Shown here in pieces: positions 24,856-35,900 of a stretch of DNA of 43,809 nt; the stretch's first letter is position 1, and the number at the start of each line of letters is the position of its first letter. A program made the position numbers and the translations under genes. This DNA comes from [Actinomadura] parvosata subsp. kistnae (GTDB lineage Bacteria; Actinomycetota; Actinomycetes; Streptosporangiales; Streptosporangiaceae): NCBI RefSeq assembly GCF_900323885.1, contig NZ_OOHJ01000025.1, positions 1 to 43,809 on the forward strand. Direction: 5' to 3'. The notes under the pieces are model-generated. The model was not told the origin of the DNA and searched no databases. It worked only from the letters and a program-made list of their open reading frames with translations.

Positions 24856-25736
24856 GGGTCACACCTTTCGTTCGCGGGTCGTTCGCGGGTCGGGGAGCCG
24901 GGCAGCACGCGCAACGCCTCGCCGTCGGTGTCGAGCCCGACGACGCGGACGGTCTGGCCCCGGTGGACGCCGTCGCTCGCGGCGCCCGCCAGCCGGGCCC
25001 ACACGATCGCGTCGTCCAGCTCGACGTAGCCGCCGTCGGGGCCGAACCGGGTGCGCACGGTCGCGGTGCCGCCGTCCGCCTGCCGGGCCGCGACCGCCTG
25101 GAGCGTTCCGGGGGCGGGCCGCTCCAGCGTGCGGCACTCGTCCAGCACCTGGGCGGGCGGGGTTTCTGCGGGATGCTTGTAGCCGGGGTTCGGGAGCTCC
25201 GGGGATTGGGCGCGCAAGCGCCGCACGGCAGCCGCCGCGTACTGGGCGCCCGGGTGGTCGGTGGCCGCCTCGCGCCTGCGCAGGGCGAGCCGGACCGCGT
25301 AGATCAGCGCCACCGGGAGCAGCAGCAGGGCGACGGTGAACGCCACCCCACTGCGGAAGTCCCGCTCCATCTCGACGGTACGCACGGCGTCCGGCTCCTT
25401 GTCCAGATCCGGGTAGGCGAAGAGGGTCCGCAGCAGCCGGTCCGCCTGCTGCGGGTCGACCCGGATGACCTCCCTGCGCGTGTCGACCTCGTCGCAGAGC
25501 CGGCCCAGCTGGGCGTGGCAGTCCGGGCTCGTGTCGACGACGACGATCAGGTCGCGGTCGCCCAGGTTCCGGGCGTTCATCCTCTTGCCCAGCTCGGCGG
25601 GGGTCGTCTCGGTGGCGTGCCTCAGGTCGAAGACGTGCGCGCGGGCGGTGTCCGGCGTGAGCAGGCCGCCCGCCAGCAGCGGCAGGAACGCGAGTGCGAG
25701 GAGCAGGCCGGCGAGGATGAGCAGACGTTGCGTCAT
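24852..25736 (-). CDS. membrane protein opening the signalling operon, unknown function
   Basis: This is a 294-residue protein. It has an N-terminal hydrophobic signal-anchor (about 5-28, LLILAGLLLALAFLPLLAG) and a second membrane helix (about 131-150, VAFTVALLLLPVALIYAV). An approximately 100-residue loop between them faces outside and contains two Cys (CHAQLGRLC). The C-terminal 140 residues are cytoplasmic and end in a small beta-rich part. I do not recognise a family. As the first gene of the operon it may be the surface sensor for the triad (inference). Its stop overlaps the vWA ATG. Confidence 0.8.
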   Translation of the reverse strand: MTQRLLILAGLLLALAFLPLLAGGLLTPDTARAHVFDLRHATETTPAELGKRMNARNLGDRDLIVVVDTSPDCHAQLGRLCDEVDTRREVIRVDPQQADRLLRTLFAYPDLDKEPDAVRTVEMERDFRSGVAFTVALLLLPVALIYAVRLALRRREAATDHPGAQYAAAAVRRLRAQSPELPNPGYKHPAETPPAQVLDECRTLERPAPGTLQAVAARQADGGTATVRTRFGPDGGYVELDDAIVWARLAGAASDGVHRGQTVRVVGLDTDGEALRVLPGSPTRERPANERCDP

Positions 25737-25816
25737 GGCGGGGACGTCCGGGGGTCAGGGGGTTGGCCGCGCCCAAGCTAGCCGCGCGTGCGGCAGGCCC
25801 GCATCGGGGTACGACC

Positions 25817-25830
25817 TAGGGAAGTCCCTA
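25817..25830. promoter_or_regulatory. palindrome upstream of the seven-gene operon
   Basis: TAGGGA and its inverted copy TCCCTA flank a two-base centre, about 80 bp upstream of the operon's first ATG and overlapping the stop of the gene before. The core matches the palindrome at 16535-16557. A TAGCTT stretch on the minus strand about 35 bp further down may be the -10 box. This 91-bp gap has no gene. Confidence 0.5.
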
Positions 25831-26379
25831 TTCGGCCGGCCGCTTTCCGGCGTTCCCAGGGTGCAGGCGGCGGAAGTCGGCCAGGCTCTGGCGGAAGAAG
25901 GCCAGGTCGCTCTCCAGTTTCGCCCGGGTGAAACGGCCCGGCTCGGCATCGCGGGCCGAGCGGCCCATCTCCGTCCAGAACGCCTCCCGCGGCAGCTCCC
26001 CGGCCCCGTCCGGCAGGAACTTCAGCGCCTCGGCCACCGCGTCGGCGGCGAGGCTCCACTCCGCGACCACGGCGCGGAACCGCTCCGGGTCCGGCGACAG
26101 GTCCGCCGTGTAGTACAGGCCGCTCTCCAGGGCCCTGCTCGCGTACGTGGCGCCGACCAGCACCCATTGGCCGGCGTCCAGCAGCTCGGACACGCCCGCC
26201 CCGAACGTCGTGCCCGCCTGCTCCGCCTCGTCCGGGACCAGCACCTCCACCCCGCCGGCCCGCACCACCCGCCCGCCCGGCACCTCGTCCACCGACGCCT
26301 GCGCCGACCCGCCCGGGACGACCAGGTCGAGGTAGACGCGCGCCTCCGCGAGCGAACGCGCGCGGACGCTCTCAGGCAT
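25828..26379 (-). CDS. small protein, paralogue of its neighbour; candidate immunity protein
   Basis: This 183-residue cytoplasmic protein aligns with the next gene upstream: both have YLDL near the start, a KF-(L/I)-P-x-G-A motif, FW..x..GR..R..AEPGRF and a similar C-terminal helix. It lacks the Cys pairs of that paralogue; the corresponding segment is Gly/Pro-rich. It overlaps it by eight bases. The pair lies directly downstream of a giant secreted-effector gene, the classic position of immunity genes, but no known immunity family is recognised. Confidence 0.75.
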   Translation of the reverse strand: MPESVRARSLAEARVYLDLVVPGGSAQASVDEVPGGRVVRAGGVEVLVPDEAEQAGTTFGAGVSELLDAGQWVLVGATYASRALESGLYYTADLSPDPERFRAVVAEWSLAADAVAEALKFLPDGAGELPREAFWTEMGRSARDAEPGRFTRAKLESDLAFFRQSLADFRRLHPGNAGKRPAE

Positions 26380-26896
26380 GCCGCGCCGCGAGGTCCCGGT
26401 AGCTGTCGCGGACGATGAGCAGCCGGTCGAGCTGGAACCGGCCGGGCTCGGCCGCGCGCATCTCGCGGCCCCGCTGCGACCAGAACCCGTGGTCGGGCAC
26501 CTCGTCGGCGCCCGGCGGGATGAACTTCACGACCTCCTCCACGGCCGCCGTCGCCACCGACAGCGTGCGGTGCGCCTCGGCCGCGTCGTCCGCCGGCACG
26601 TTGCCCGCCGTCAGGTCGGCCACCCACAGCCACTCCCCCGCGTCGAGCAGCTGCGACGGCTCCGCGCCGCCGAACGTCGGGTAGCCCGCCGGCATGACCG
26701 GCCGCTCCGGCAGCCCGAACAGGTATTCGCGCGGCCTGCCGCAGCTCTCGCAGGTGCCCGAGTAGCGGTTGGCCAGGCCGCCGCCGGCGCTGACCAGGCC
26801 GCTGTCCCAGGTGGTCTCCACCGAGCCGCACGCGCAGGGGTGCAGGTCGAGGTAGAGATGCGCCTCATCCCTCGTCCGTGCTACCGCGAATGTCAT
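26372..26896 (-). CDS. small zinc-ribbon protein downstream of the giant effector; candidate immunity protein
   Basis: This is a 174-residue protein. CACGS near residue 17 and CESCG near residue 49 form two Cys pairs spaced like a zinc ribbon. The central part (LLDAGEWLWVADL) and the C-terminal KFIPPGADE..FW..GR motif match the downstream paralogue. A strong GGAGG site precedes ATG 26896. It begins only 27 bp after the giant gene's stop, so the two genes and the effector are probably one transcript. Function is inferred from position only. Confidence 0.75.
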   Translation of the reverse strand: MTFAVARTRDEAHLYLDLHPCACGSVETTWDSGLVSAGGGLANRYSGTCESCGRPREYLFGLPERPVMPAGYPTFGGAEPSQLLDAGEWLWVADLTAGNVPADDAAEAHRTLSVATAAVEEVVKFIPPGADEVPDHGFWSQRGREMRAAEPGRFQLDRLLIVRDSYRDLAARHA

Positions 26897-26923
26897 GACC
26901 GTCCTCTCCTCCGGAAGTTCCTA

Positions 26924-29900
26924 TCATGCCTGGAACACGGGCCGGCCCGCGTCCGCCGACGGGTCGCGGCCGGGGCCCGCGGCGCGGCGGCGGCCGCAGA
27001 CGCACGGCCCGTCCTCGGGGCACCCGCACTCCTCGTCGTCCTCGGGCGGCTGCCAGCCGGTGCCGTCGGCGAGCTTGCGGGCGCGGGTCCAGTGCGCGTG
27101 CCAGCGGCCCGGCCTCGGCTCGGCCAGCAGCCTGGACAGGTCGGCGGCCAGCGGGGCGGGGACGAGCCGGCGGGGGACGGCGGCGGCCACGTCGTACAGG
27201 ACCGCGAGGCGGGCGGGGTGCTGCGCGGGCGTGGCGGCGCGGACCTGGCGGACGGCCTCGAACAGGCCGGCGACGGCCGCGTGCTCGGCGGGCGGCAGGC
27301 CGAGCGCCGCCGCCAGCCCGGCCGCGGCGGTGGCGGCGGCGGCCCGCTCGTTCGCGCCGATCGTGCGCGTCTCGTCCACCTGGTACGTCAGCATCCCCCC
27401 ATCCGGCTGCCCCGTCCGGTGGGCGGGGCGGATCTCGACCGGGATGGGCGGGCGGCCCGGGAGCTCGATGTCGAGCAGGCCAGGCCCGTACGTGCGGGCG
27501 CGCGCCCCCATGAGGGCGGCCGTGCGGGCGACGGCGTCGGCGGCGGCCACCTCGGGCAGCGCGGGCCTGCCGCGCAGGGCGGCGACGTGCTCGGGCGCCA
27601 GCTCGCCCGCCCGGGCCAGCGCCACGATCTTCGCCGCCGCGCCCGGCCGGCCGGGCGCGAGCCCCGCCTTCTCGGCCTCGGCCCGGATGGCGGCGGTGAG
27701 GTCCCGGGTGCCGACGGACCCGCCGTTGAGCGCCGCGGCCAGCGATCCCGGCGCGGCCGCGTGCCCGTTGACGGCCGGCCTCGGTGCGGCCCCGTCCCCG
27801 TTGAGCGCGTCGGCGAGCGAGCCCGGAGCCGGCGCGCCGCCGTTGAGCGCCTGGGCGAGCGACGGGCCGGACGGGCGGGCGGACAGCGCGTCGATGAGGC
27901 CGCGCAGCCGGGCGACCGTCGCCGGATCCGGCAGGCCGGGCATGGACCGGGCGGCCGGTGCGGGCGCGGGTGACGCGGGTGGGCGGGCGTGCCAGGGCGG
28001 CGCCGGCGGGGTGTGGCCGCGGCGGGTGATGTCGGCGGCGACGGCGTCGATGGCCGCCGCGATCCGCTCCCGCGCCCGCGGGTCCGTGCTGGCCCGCCAC
28101 TTGCGCGCCAGGTGGGCGTGCTCGTCCAGGCGGGGCGTGAGGCAGTGGTCGGTCCCTTCCCTGATCGGCGAGAGCGACTCTCTGACCAGGCCCTGCCGCA
28201 CCCCGGCCGCCTGCGCGGCGTGCTCCTGGGCGATGTGCGAGATCTCGTGCACCAGCACGGACGACACGACGTGCGGGTCCACGCGCGGCCCGATCCGCAT
28301 GACGTGCGGGTTCTCCGGGGTGCCGGCCTTCAGCTCGGTGCGGCCGACGAGCCCGGCGCCCGGGTCCTCCGGCAGGACCCGCACGTGCTGGTCGGCCGCT
28401 CCCGGGAGCTGGATGACGAGCCGGTCGTCGCCGCTCCAGCGCAGGTTCGCGACGGCGCCGCCGAAGTCGGCGGGCGACACGTCCTGGGCGCGCAGCTCGT
28501 CCGTCGTCAGGTCGGGCATGCCGTCGGGACGGGCGGCGGCGGCGAGCGGGCTGCCGGGCAGCTCGGGGGCGGTCACCGACGGCGCGCCGGAGCCCTGGCC
28601 GGTCGCCGGGCCGGTGCCCTGCCCGGTGCCGGGGCCCGTCCCCTGGAAGGTGCTGCTGCCGGGGGAGGCGTTCGCCGCGCTCTCCTCGGCCACCTGCCAG
28701 ATCGGCTCCTGCGGCGGCGGGAGGGCGTTCCTGTCCTCCAGCTCGGCGGCGACCTGCTGGGTGAAGGTGCCGGCGACGGGGGAGTTCATGAAGATGTCGC
28801 GCAGGTTCAGGTCGTGCTGGTCGGCCGCCTCCAGGATGGGGGGCGGCAGCGTGGCGAGCGCCTGGGCGAAGCCGCCGTCGGGGGTCACGCTGTGCACGAA
28901 CCCGTCGGGGGTGGCCAGGTAGCGGTGCAGGACGGGCTCGCCGTTCGGCCCCTCCTCGTACACGTGGAACCGGGCGACCTCGCGGCGCTCGCGGGCGGCG
29001 ACGCGGGCGTCCTGCATGACCTGGACGAAGCTGCTGCGGCCCGGCTGGGGGTGGAAGGCGAAGGTGGGCAGGCCCTCCAGGGGCGGCGCGATGTGCACGC
29101 CCGCCTCCATCCTGGCGTGCAGCTCCTCCAGCTCCTCGCCGAACAGCGCGATCATGGCCGTGCCGCCGCTCGCGCCCGGCACGCGCACGACCTCCTTGCG
29201 GGGGCGGACGTCGCCGCCGCGGTGCCGCTTCACCCGTTCGAAGGTCAGGTCGTAGTCCACCCTGACGCGCACGGTGTAGAGCTTGCCGGTCTCGAACATG
29301 CTGCGCTCGCGCCGCGCGCCCTGGTGGGCTCCGGCGCTCTGCGACGACTGCGCGCCGAACCACGAGCTGAAGCTGAACCCGAGCGCCTTGAACCCGGAGC
29401 CGGCGGACATGCCGACGGGCTGGACGTGCCCGCGCGAGACGGACAGGTTCTGGGCGTCGGCCCGCCGGTCCACCTCGCCCTTCTCACCCTCGTACGGCCC
29501 GGCCACGACCGTGAGGTCCGACATGCGGGCCTTGACGGTGACGTCCACGCCCTGGTTGCGGAACGCCGGCTGGACGGTGTGCGGCACGACGTCGCCGTCA
29601 CGCCCGGCCGACCGCTCCAGGCCGGTGATGAGCCCGGAGTGCGACAGCCACGCCGACAGCGCCCCGGCCCGCTCGGCGACCGCGGCGTGGCCGATCATCC
29701 TGGACAGCTGCCGGCTGATGGCGTCGAACAGGGTGGGCCTGGTCTCGTCCTCGATCAGCACCTCGGGGAAGTGGCCCGGCTCGAACTCCGCCTGGCGCGG
29801 GTCGGTCACGGCGGGCACGGGGCCCGGGTCCTCGGCGGCGCTGCGCACCATGTCGCCGGGCAGGCCGCGGCGCAGCTTGACGTCGTACTCGCGGGTGACC

Positions 29901-32900
29901 GCCGGCGTGCGCCTGCGCCGCATCCACGCGGTGGCCGACCTGACCTTGGCGGCGGCCCCGGGGACCCGCCGCTCGAACGGCACCGGCCGGACCCGGGCGG
30001 GCCTGGTCTCGATCTCGATGACGAGCCGCATGTCCTGCTCGACCGTGCTCTCGCCCTTGAACCTGGCCATGCGCTGCAGCCGCATCCGGTTCTCGTTGAC
30101 GCTGCTGGAGAAGGAGCGGGTGCGCTTGGTGGACAGGCCGCCCTTGGTCTCCTCGCCGCTGTCGTCGCTGAAGTCGAGGCCGGCGGAGTACGCGCCCGAG
30201 TACGACTCGGTGTGCGAGGCCTCCTTGGCGCGGTAGCGCTGGATGATGACGCCGTTCTCGTCGGTGTGGTCGACCAGCCTGGCCCGGCGCGGGTCGGCGC
30301 CGGGGGCGTGCTCCAGCCGCACCCGGACGGTGACCACCTGGACGGAGTCCACGTCCGGCCCGGTCTGCACGTCGTACTCGCGCTCGAGCCCGCGCCGCGA
30401 CCACATCTCGTCGATGTGGACCTGCGGCCGGGTGCCGTTGAGGTCGGCCCTGATCTGGCGGCGCAGGTTCGGGGTGCCGTCCTCGGCGCCCGGCACGGCG
30501 GTGTCGATCGCGCTGAGCACCTCCTCCATGACGTCGACCTCGTTGCCCTGGCCGTCGGTCACGACGAACGACTGCGGCATGCTCGTGCCCATGCCGTGCT
30601 CGTACTGGGGGGCGATCACGACGTCGTTGAGCTGCTCGTTCAGGGTCGTGGCCGCGTCGAGCGCCTCGTCGAGGCGCGCTCCGGCGGTGTCGGGGGCGGC
30701 CGTGGCGGCGGCGACGGCGGGCGCGACGGCCGGGCCGAGGTCGGCGACCTCGCCGAGCGCCTGGAGCAGCTTGTCGGGGGTGTGCTCCCGGCCGATGCCG
30801 ACGTTCTCGCCGCGGGCCAGCGCCTCGGCGCGGGCCTGGACGTAACGCATGACCAGCGGCACCGCGAGGGTCCTGTGCAGCTTCATGGCGCCGTTGAGGA
30901 AACGCTCGACCGCGTCGGCCACCACGGGCACGGGCAGGGTCACGTCGCCCTCGGCGTACAGGCGCAGCGCGTCGTGCTCGGGGACGGTGAACAGCCCGTT
31001 GCCGTGGCTGCGCAGCTGGCCGCCCTTCCACCCGTCGAGCTGCTGCCCGATCGGGGTGGCGCGGCTGGCGCGCAGCTTCACGAGGACGTCCACGGGCACC
31101 TGGAAGCGGTACTTCCGCGCGACCGCGATGCCCAGGAACTCGGTGCCCCAGATGGCCAGCAGCGCGGTCGCCAGGGCCCGGACGCGGGAGCGGGAGGGCA
31201 GCGAGAGCGAGCCGGAGTCGCTGGTGGTGCCGCCGTCGTCGGCGTCGGCGAGGCTGTTCATCAGCCCGAACGCGATGTTGTTCGACCCGCCCCAGGAGAT
31301 GCCCGCGCTGCGCAGGGCCAGCATGATGCGGCCGGTCACCGAGTCCACGACGTCGACGAAGGTGGCCTCGCCGAGCTCGCCGCGCACCTCCAGCGAGGTG
31401 CGCGCGGGCACCGGGCCGTTGGGGTCGAGCACGAGGTCGTGCGTGATCGGGCCCTCGAACAGGTGGGAGGCGAGGAAGTGGCGGCTCAGCACGGGCCAGA
31501 GCTGCACCAGCGGGGCCACCTTGCCGCGCAGGGAGCGCGGCAGCAGCCGCCAGATGCCCTTGATGTCGCCCAGCTCGCGGCCGCCGTCGAAGTGCTCCAG
31601 CGTGGCGGCCTCCATGAGCCGCTTCGACGGCCTGCCCATCGGGCCGGTGAAGTCGGGCCCGCCGTCGCGCGGCAGCATGTCGCCGGGCACCATCATCAGC
31701 ACCCTGACGGAGCGCGGCTTGACGAGCTGCTGGACCTTGCCGTTGTGCACCAGGTTGACCTCGACCGTGGCCTTGGTCTCCAGGCCGGCGGTGAGCTTCT
31801 CCTTGCCGTCCTCCTCCATGCCGACCTTGTTGACCATGCTGGAGGTGCTGGTGCCGGCCGAGTACGTCCGGTCGCCGCCGGCGTTCGGGCCCGCCTTGTG
31901 CGAGACGCCGTCGTGCCCCTCCCCCGGGCCGTCGGTCTTGACGGCCGAGCCGCCGCCGCCGTACGTCCTGGACCGGTTGATGCCCCGGCCTGAGGTGTCG
32001 CTGGCGATGTCGAGGTGCGTGCGCACCTTGTTGGTCAGGCCCTTGGGGGTGCCCCGGCCGCTGAAGTCCTGCCGGACGACGATCTGCAGGGCGTACACGT
32101 CGGGGGTGGCGTTGACGCCGTGCATCTGGAGCGGGATGAGGACGCCGCTCTGCGCCATCTGGTCGAGGCCGCTGCGGATCGCGCTCTCGACCAGGTGCGC
32201 CTCGACCTCTTCCTCGTTGAAGAGCTGGGCGGCGTGGATGAGCGGGTTGCGGGAGTACCGGCGCACCCCGTCCACGCTCTTGGCGACCAGCCCGTGGTGG
32301 GCCAGCTGGTCGAGGACGTGCTCCTTGAGCCCCTCCAGCCCCGTGACCTCGCGCACGTCGGTCGGGCCGGCGCCGCGCATCTGCTGGGCGCCGTCGCCGA
32401 GCCACTGCGGCAGCTCCATCTTGCGCCCCTTGATCGGCTTGCGCCGGGGGACGTCGTTCAGCACGGGGTTGCCGTCGGCGTCGAGCTTCGGCTTGCCGTT
32501 CACCAGGACCAGCGCGCTCTTCGGCACGGGGTCGCCGGCGTGGAAGGCGTCGAGCAGCTGCTGGCGCAGCAGCAGCTCGGTGTCGAACGGCCCCAGCTTC
32601 TTCGGCTTCTTGCCCGGCCGCTCCACCGTGAAGGTGACCTTGGCCACCTTCTGGTACGCCTGCGACAGCCCGGTCCGCTTGTCCACCTGCGGGTGCACGG
32701 CCGCCTCGTTGGCCGTGGACGACGACGACTGCGCCACCGGCCTGCTGCCCTTGACCTCGGGCCGGACGCTGTCGGGGTGGTAGTCGCCCAGGGGGCCGAA
32801 GATGTCGGCGCCCTGCAGCGACTCGACGTTGAAGCCGGCCGACACCTTGCCCTCGATCGACCCGCCGTGCTCGGTCCTGCTGGGCGAGGTGGCGGTCTCG

Positions 32901-35900
32901 GTGAGCACCTCCTCCTCCAGCGCCTCGGGCGTCACGGCGCCCACCATCCTGGTCTCGCCGTGCACGATCTCGCTGGTGGCGGTGATCCGCACGTCGGGCT
33001 CGCCGTCCACGGCCAGGGTGACCGGCAGGCCGTCCTCCAGCGTCCGCCGGAAGCGCGCCTGCACCTCGTGGGTGACGAACTTGCGCAGGTCCCGTCGGGC
33101 GTTGGTGCCGATCCGGGTGTAGTCGCCGCCGAGCTCGGCGGCGATCGCGTCGAGCGCCTCCTCCAGGCCGGTCATGCTGATGACCTCCTGGTTGGGCGGC
33201 TTCGGGCTCTCCTTGCCCGCGTCGATCCGGATCGGGTCGCGCGAGGCCCGGTCGGCGTAGGAGTGCCACACCCAGATCCGCTGCGTGGCGGTGTCGCCGG
33301 GGCTGCCGGAGTCCACGGTGGCGACGTGCTGCCACTGCCCCGCCTTCCCGGTGCGCAGCTCCACCGTCCACGTGGCGGTGGCGTCGAACAGCAGCGACTC
33401 GCTGCGGTTGTCGGCGACCGAGCCGCCCTGCTCGAACATGCTGGACCCGCCGGAGGCCGACCAGGAACGCCCGGCGCTCGCGCCGACCCCGACCGCGACC
33501 GTGTCGGCCGCCGCCCTGGCCCAGGTGCCGTCCGGCACGAGCGGCGCCAGCACGCCGCTGTTGAAGTCGCCGGAGGTGCCGGCACTGCCCGACTGCGTCG
33601 CCGTGTACGTCTGCCCGGTCTGGTAGAACATGCCGACCGTGACCTGGGACGCCTTCACCGCCGGGTCGGCCACCTCGACCAGGTCGGCGAGGGTGAGCTT
33701 GAGCCGCAGCTCGGCCGCGGTCTTGCCGTGGCCGACGTTCAGCACCAGGCCGTCGCCGGAGACGACCTTGTGGAAGTCGCCGCGGATGAAGTTCTCCAGC
33801 TCGTCCGGGGTGAACCGCTTGGCGACGTTCTTGCCCTTCAGGGCCTCGTTGACCGCGTCGGTGAGCCTGTCCAGGTGGGCCAGGCGGCCCGTCGGCATCG
33901 ACTCGGGCAGGGAGAACGTGTCGGGCAGCGCCCTGTCCAGCGCCTCCAGGTACTGGCGGTGCGCGGCGGCCGCCTCGTCCGCGGCCCGCTCGGCGAGGGC
34001 GGCCACGGCGAGCTGGCCGGGCGGGGCCTGCGCGGGAGCCTGCGGCAGCGCCGCCAGCAGCCGCGCGTACCGCTCGTGCGCCTGCCTCGCCTGCGACGCC
34101 GCCTTGTGGGCGGCCGCGTACGCGGCGGCGATCCTCTTGTGCCTGGCCTGCTTGTCCCGCAGGCTGCGGGCCTTCGCCTCGGCCGCGTCGGCGCGCAGCG
34201 CGGCGCCGCTGTCGTGCTCCTTGCCCGCCTTCTCGGCCTCCTTCCTGGCCTCGCGGGCCTCCTTGCCGGCCTGCTTCGCGCTCGCCCTCTTGCTGTCCGC
34301 CAGCTTCTTCAGAGCCTTCTGCGCGGCTTCGAGCCGCCTGGCGAGCTCCCGCGCGTCCTCGGGGCTCGGGTCCTGGCCGAGCGCGACCGTCCGCAGGCCG
34401 GTCCGCTCGCTCTGCGGGCCGTTCGCCCAGGGCGGTGGCGGCGGCGTGGCGCCGCGGGCGCGCAGGTCGTGCAGCACGCCGTCGATGTCCAGGGCGAGCA
34501 GGCGCTGCTCCGGCACCGTCTGAGCCTGCTCCCACTTGTCCGTCAGGTACGCCAGCTCGTTCAGGCGGGCGGGCACGCACTCGTCGCCGGTCGGGTGGGT
34601 GGTGCCGCCGGGCAGCATCCGGCGCAGCACGCCCTGCCTGCGGCCCCGGCCCTCGGCCGCCCGGTGCTGCATCGTGTCGGTGATCTCGTGCAGCCAGACC
34701 CTCGGGAGCTGGTCGGTGGCGATGCGGGGGGCGAAGCTCACCTCGTGCGGCTCGGTGGACGTGCCCGCCTTGAGCGTCGTCTCCGCCATCACCTTCTGGC
34801 CGCGGTCGCCCAGGACGGGGCGGAAGTGGTGGCTGCCGTTCTCGGTGGCGACCGTCAGCACGTCACCGGCCCAGGACAGCGCCACCACCCGCTCGCCGGC
34901 GTGCTGGAAGTGGTCGGTGAGCAGGTCGGCCGTGGCCTGCTTGATCTCGTCCAGGGTGAGGTCGGTGGGGCGGCCGCTGTCGGTGACGTACCGGGTGCCG
35001 GCGATCGGCGGGGAGGTGACGGTGCCCGGCTTGCTGGTGTGCGCGGCCGGGGGCTCCGTCATGGGGGCGTCGGACGACAGCGTGTCGTCCGAGGCGGCGA
35101 GCAGCAGCAGCGCGGACGCGTCCACCACCAGCTCCGGCTGGGCGTCGGTCTGGGCGGCGCGGGCGTCCAGCGTGCGGCGGATGCGGGTCATGGTGGCGTT
35201 CGACAGGACGCGGTGGCCGCCGGGGCGCGGGATGAGCACCTCTCCGGTGGGGCTGATCACGGCGTTGGGGAAGGTCGTGCCGAGCGCCTCCAGCAGCGCG
35301 GCGCGCGCCCTGAGCGGCGCCGGGCCCGTGGCCGCCGTGACCACCGACGTGGTCGGGGACGGGGCGGCGTCCTGGGTGCTCGTGGTCTGGGCGGGCTCGG
35401 TGGTGGTGTCGGCGGTGGTGTCGGCGGTGGGGCTGGGCGCCTGGTTCCGCGTGTCGTTTCCGGCCTGCGGCGTCGCGTCGCTCTGGGTCGTCTCGCCCTG
35501 AGCCGGATCGCCCTGGGGCGCGTCATTCTGCGTCGCGTCACCCTGCGGCGTCGTGTCGCCCCGAGACGCGTCGTTCTGCGGCGCGTTGTCCTGGGTCGCG
35601 TTGTCCTGGGTCGCGTTGTCCTGAGCCGCGTTGTCCTGAGCCGCGTTGCCCTGAGCCGCGTTGCCCTGCGGCGTGTCGCCCTGCGGCGCGGTGGCGGCTT
35701 GCGGCTGCGCGGCCTGGTCGGACTGGTCGGGCTGGTCGGACTGGTCGGACTGCGGCTGCGGCTGGGCGGCGGTCGTGTCCTGGTCGCCGGAGTCCGGGAG
35801 CTGCGCCGTCGTGCCGTCCTCGTCCGTCCGGGCGGCGGTGGTGTCTGCCGGGGCCGGGCGGGTGGACGGCGCGGCCGGGTCGGGGCCGGTGGCGGCGGCG

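Noticed and set aside
18268..25736. Tellurite resistance operon
   Set aside because: vWA, phosphatase and kinase match the Ter triad, but no TerB, TerC, TerD or TerZ gene is present, so the label would overreach.
29598..34580. Minus-strand frame of 1,660 codons within the giant gene
   Set aside because: Very Arg/Pro-rich out-of-frame translation; the overlapping frame carries the HEXXH and beta modules.
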